NCBI GenBank assembly: GCA_947490035.1
Contig: CANLGS010000312.1
Location: 1 to 5,756, forward strand
DNA length: 5,756 nucleotides
Source of the DNA: Gemmataceae bacterium
Lineage (GTDB): Bacteria > Planctomycetota > Planctomycetia > Gemmatales > Gemmataceae
Direction: 5' to 3'
Below, one piece after another: positions 5,095 through 5,756 of this stretch (positions are counted from its first letter, which is position 1; each line of letters starts with the position of its first letter). Both the position numbers and the translations under genes were made by a program. Under the pieces are notes generated by a model, which was not told where the DNA came from, ran no database searches, and saw only the letters and a list, made by a program, of their open reading frames with translations.

Positions 5095-5756
5095 CTACTC
5101 TTCGGGGTCTCCGGAACGCCGCCACCGCCCGACCCCGGCGTGGCCGAACTGTGGCGCAATCCTTGTGGCCGCAGCCGTGGCCGGCGCCGGTTCGGGTTGT
5201 GAAAGTGGAGCGCACGAAGCGAATCGCTGACGGCGGAACAGGCACGCGAACTCCGCGTCCGCCGCGATCTCCTCTTCGGCGGTGACCAGCACCGACCAGT
5301 CGAGCGGCTTCGGCGCGGGCGTATCCTTCGCCGACGGCGCGTCGATCTTCCGCCCGGCCGCGTCCGCCGCGGCCTGCACTTCCTTCGGGGTCGCGTCCCC
5401 CTTCAGCGTCGCGGAGATGAACAGCCGATCGGCCACGGGGTAACCGACCACCACGGCCGGCGCGTCCACGCCGGCGAACGAGTCGATCCGGACGACCACG
5501 GCGCCCCGCACCGGCGTCACCGGCACCCCGACGTAGACCACCAGCGGTTGAAGGTCGCTCGTCGCTTTGGCGTACCCTTCCGGGTAACCGGTGACCTTCG
5601 GGTGCGGGGCCGGTGCGACCGCGGTCTTGGGCGGCGCGCCCGCCAGGGCGAGCGCCGCGCGGGCCTTGCGGGCGCGGTCCTCCTTCTCGCCGGCGGTGAC
5701 CGGCGCGACGACCGCGAACAGAATCAGCAACAGCGCCGCGATCCACACGTGTAGAC
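5095..5756 (-). CDS. Exported Ala-rich protein, possibly with a degenerate thioredoxin-like core (5' end probably outside window)
   Basis: The frame is open to the right edge and stops with TAG (complement of 5095-5097). A GTG at 5748 would give 217 residues, numbered here. However, the hydrophobic segment WIAALLLILFAVVAPVTAG would then lack the usual positive residue before it, and no ribosome site is visible, so the start is probably a few codons beyond the window. Residues 2-19 look like a signal peptide, with cleavage after TAG plausible. Residues 21-50 are basic and Ala/Pro rich. Residues 55-140 form the best-ordered part: YPEGYAKA, LVVYVGVP, GAVVVRIDSF, APAVVVGYP, DRLFISATLKG. The strand order recalls thioredoxin-like planctomycete proteins, but there is no CxxC, so redox activity is unlikely. 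From about residue 165 the composition changes (Arg, Pro, Ala; lower third-position GC), and this tail looks poorly constrained. Role unknown. Confidence 0.68.
   Translation of the reverse strand, partial: LHVWIAALLLILFAVVAPVTAGEKEDRARKARAALALAGAPPKTAVAPAPHPKVTGYPEGYAKATSDLQPLVVYVGVPVTPVRGAVVVRIDSFAGVDAPAVVVGYPVADRLFISATLKGDATPKEVQAAADAAGRKIDAPSAKDTPAPKPLDWSVLVTAEEEIAADAEFACLFRRQRFASCAPLSQPEPAPATAAATRIAPQFGHAGVGRWRRSGDPEE

Noticed and set aside
4401..5159. A 252-codon minus-strand frame overlapping the 208-aa gene
   Set aside because: The product is a Ser/Arg/Pro-rich run typical of a shifted frame; the 208-aa frame has an RBS and normal composition.
4306..5202. A long plus-strand open frame (298 codons) opposite the minus-strand genes
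   Set aside because: It overlaps two better-supported genes, is heavy in Arg, Pro and Gly, and shows no ribosome site or domain; it is what GC-rich DNA gives opposite real genes.
1..5756. CRISPR array, tRNA, rRNA or riboswitch
   Set aside because: No regularly spaced repeats, no cloverleaf-like sequence and no known RNA motif were noticed on either strand by eye; the gaps between genes are short and explained above.

Overview
The window looks like chromosomal DNA from a planctomycete of the Gemmata type (Gemmataceae). The reasons are the high GC content with strongly GC-rich third codon positions, a very long HEAT-repeat protein carrying a CxxCH cytochrome motif, a membrane protein with a cytoplasmic ribbon-like head, and a small secreted Ala/Pro-rich protein. 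The lineage is inferred from protein style and recalled family resemblance, not from a database search.

Layout, left to right. (1) 1-177 (+) is the last 58 codons of a gene that starts upstream; it is followed by a GC hairpin and a short tandem repeat. (2) 300-725 (+) encodes a 141-aa single-pass membrane protein with a Cys-rich N-terminal head. (3) 726-954 is a 229-bp intergenic region with two hairpins and a promoter that resembles the one upstream of gene 2. (4) 955-4242 (+) encodes a 1095-aa protein. It begins with the same Cys-rich head, then has a Pro-rich linker, one transmembrane helix, a CxxCH heme-type segment and a long HEAT-repeat solenoid. (5) 4291-4917 (-) is convergent with it and encodes a 208-aa protein of unknown function with a very acidic tail. 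(6) 5095 to the right edge (-) encodes a secreted or lipid-free exported Ala-rich protein that may have a degenerate thioredoxin-like core. Its start probably lies just outside the window.

The most notable structure is a direct duplication. About 178 bp (251-428 and 907-1083), comprising a promoter-like element, leader, ribosome binding site and the first 43 codons, is nearly identical in front of two otherwise unrelated protein bodies. The shared head keeps CxCC plus one later Cys, but has Thr (CPRT) where a zinc ribbon would normally have its fourth Cys. Inside it both copies keep a 16-bp perfect palindrome. Both bodies then reach a membrane helix at about residue 105. The two proteins may therefore be co-regulated, share a cytoplasmic head, and differ in what they place outside the membrane: a very short tail in one, a heme/HEAT module in the other. 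The two minus-strand genes show no clear functional link to this pair.
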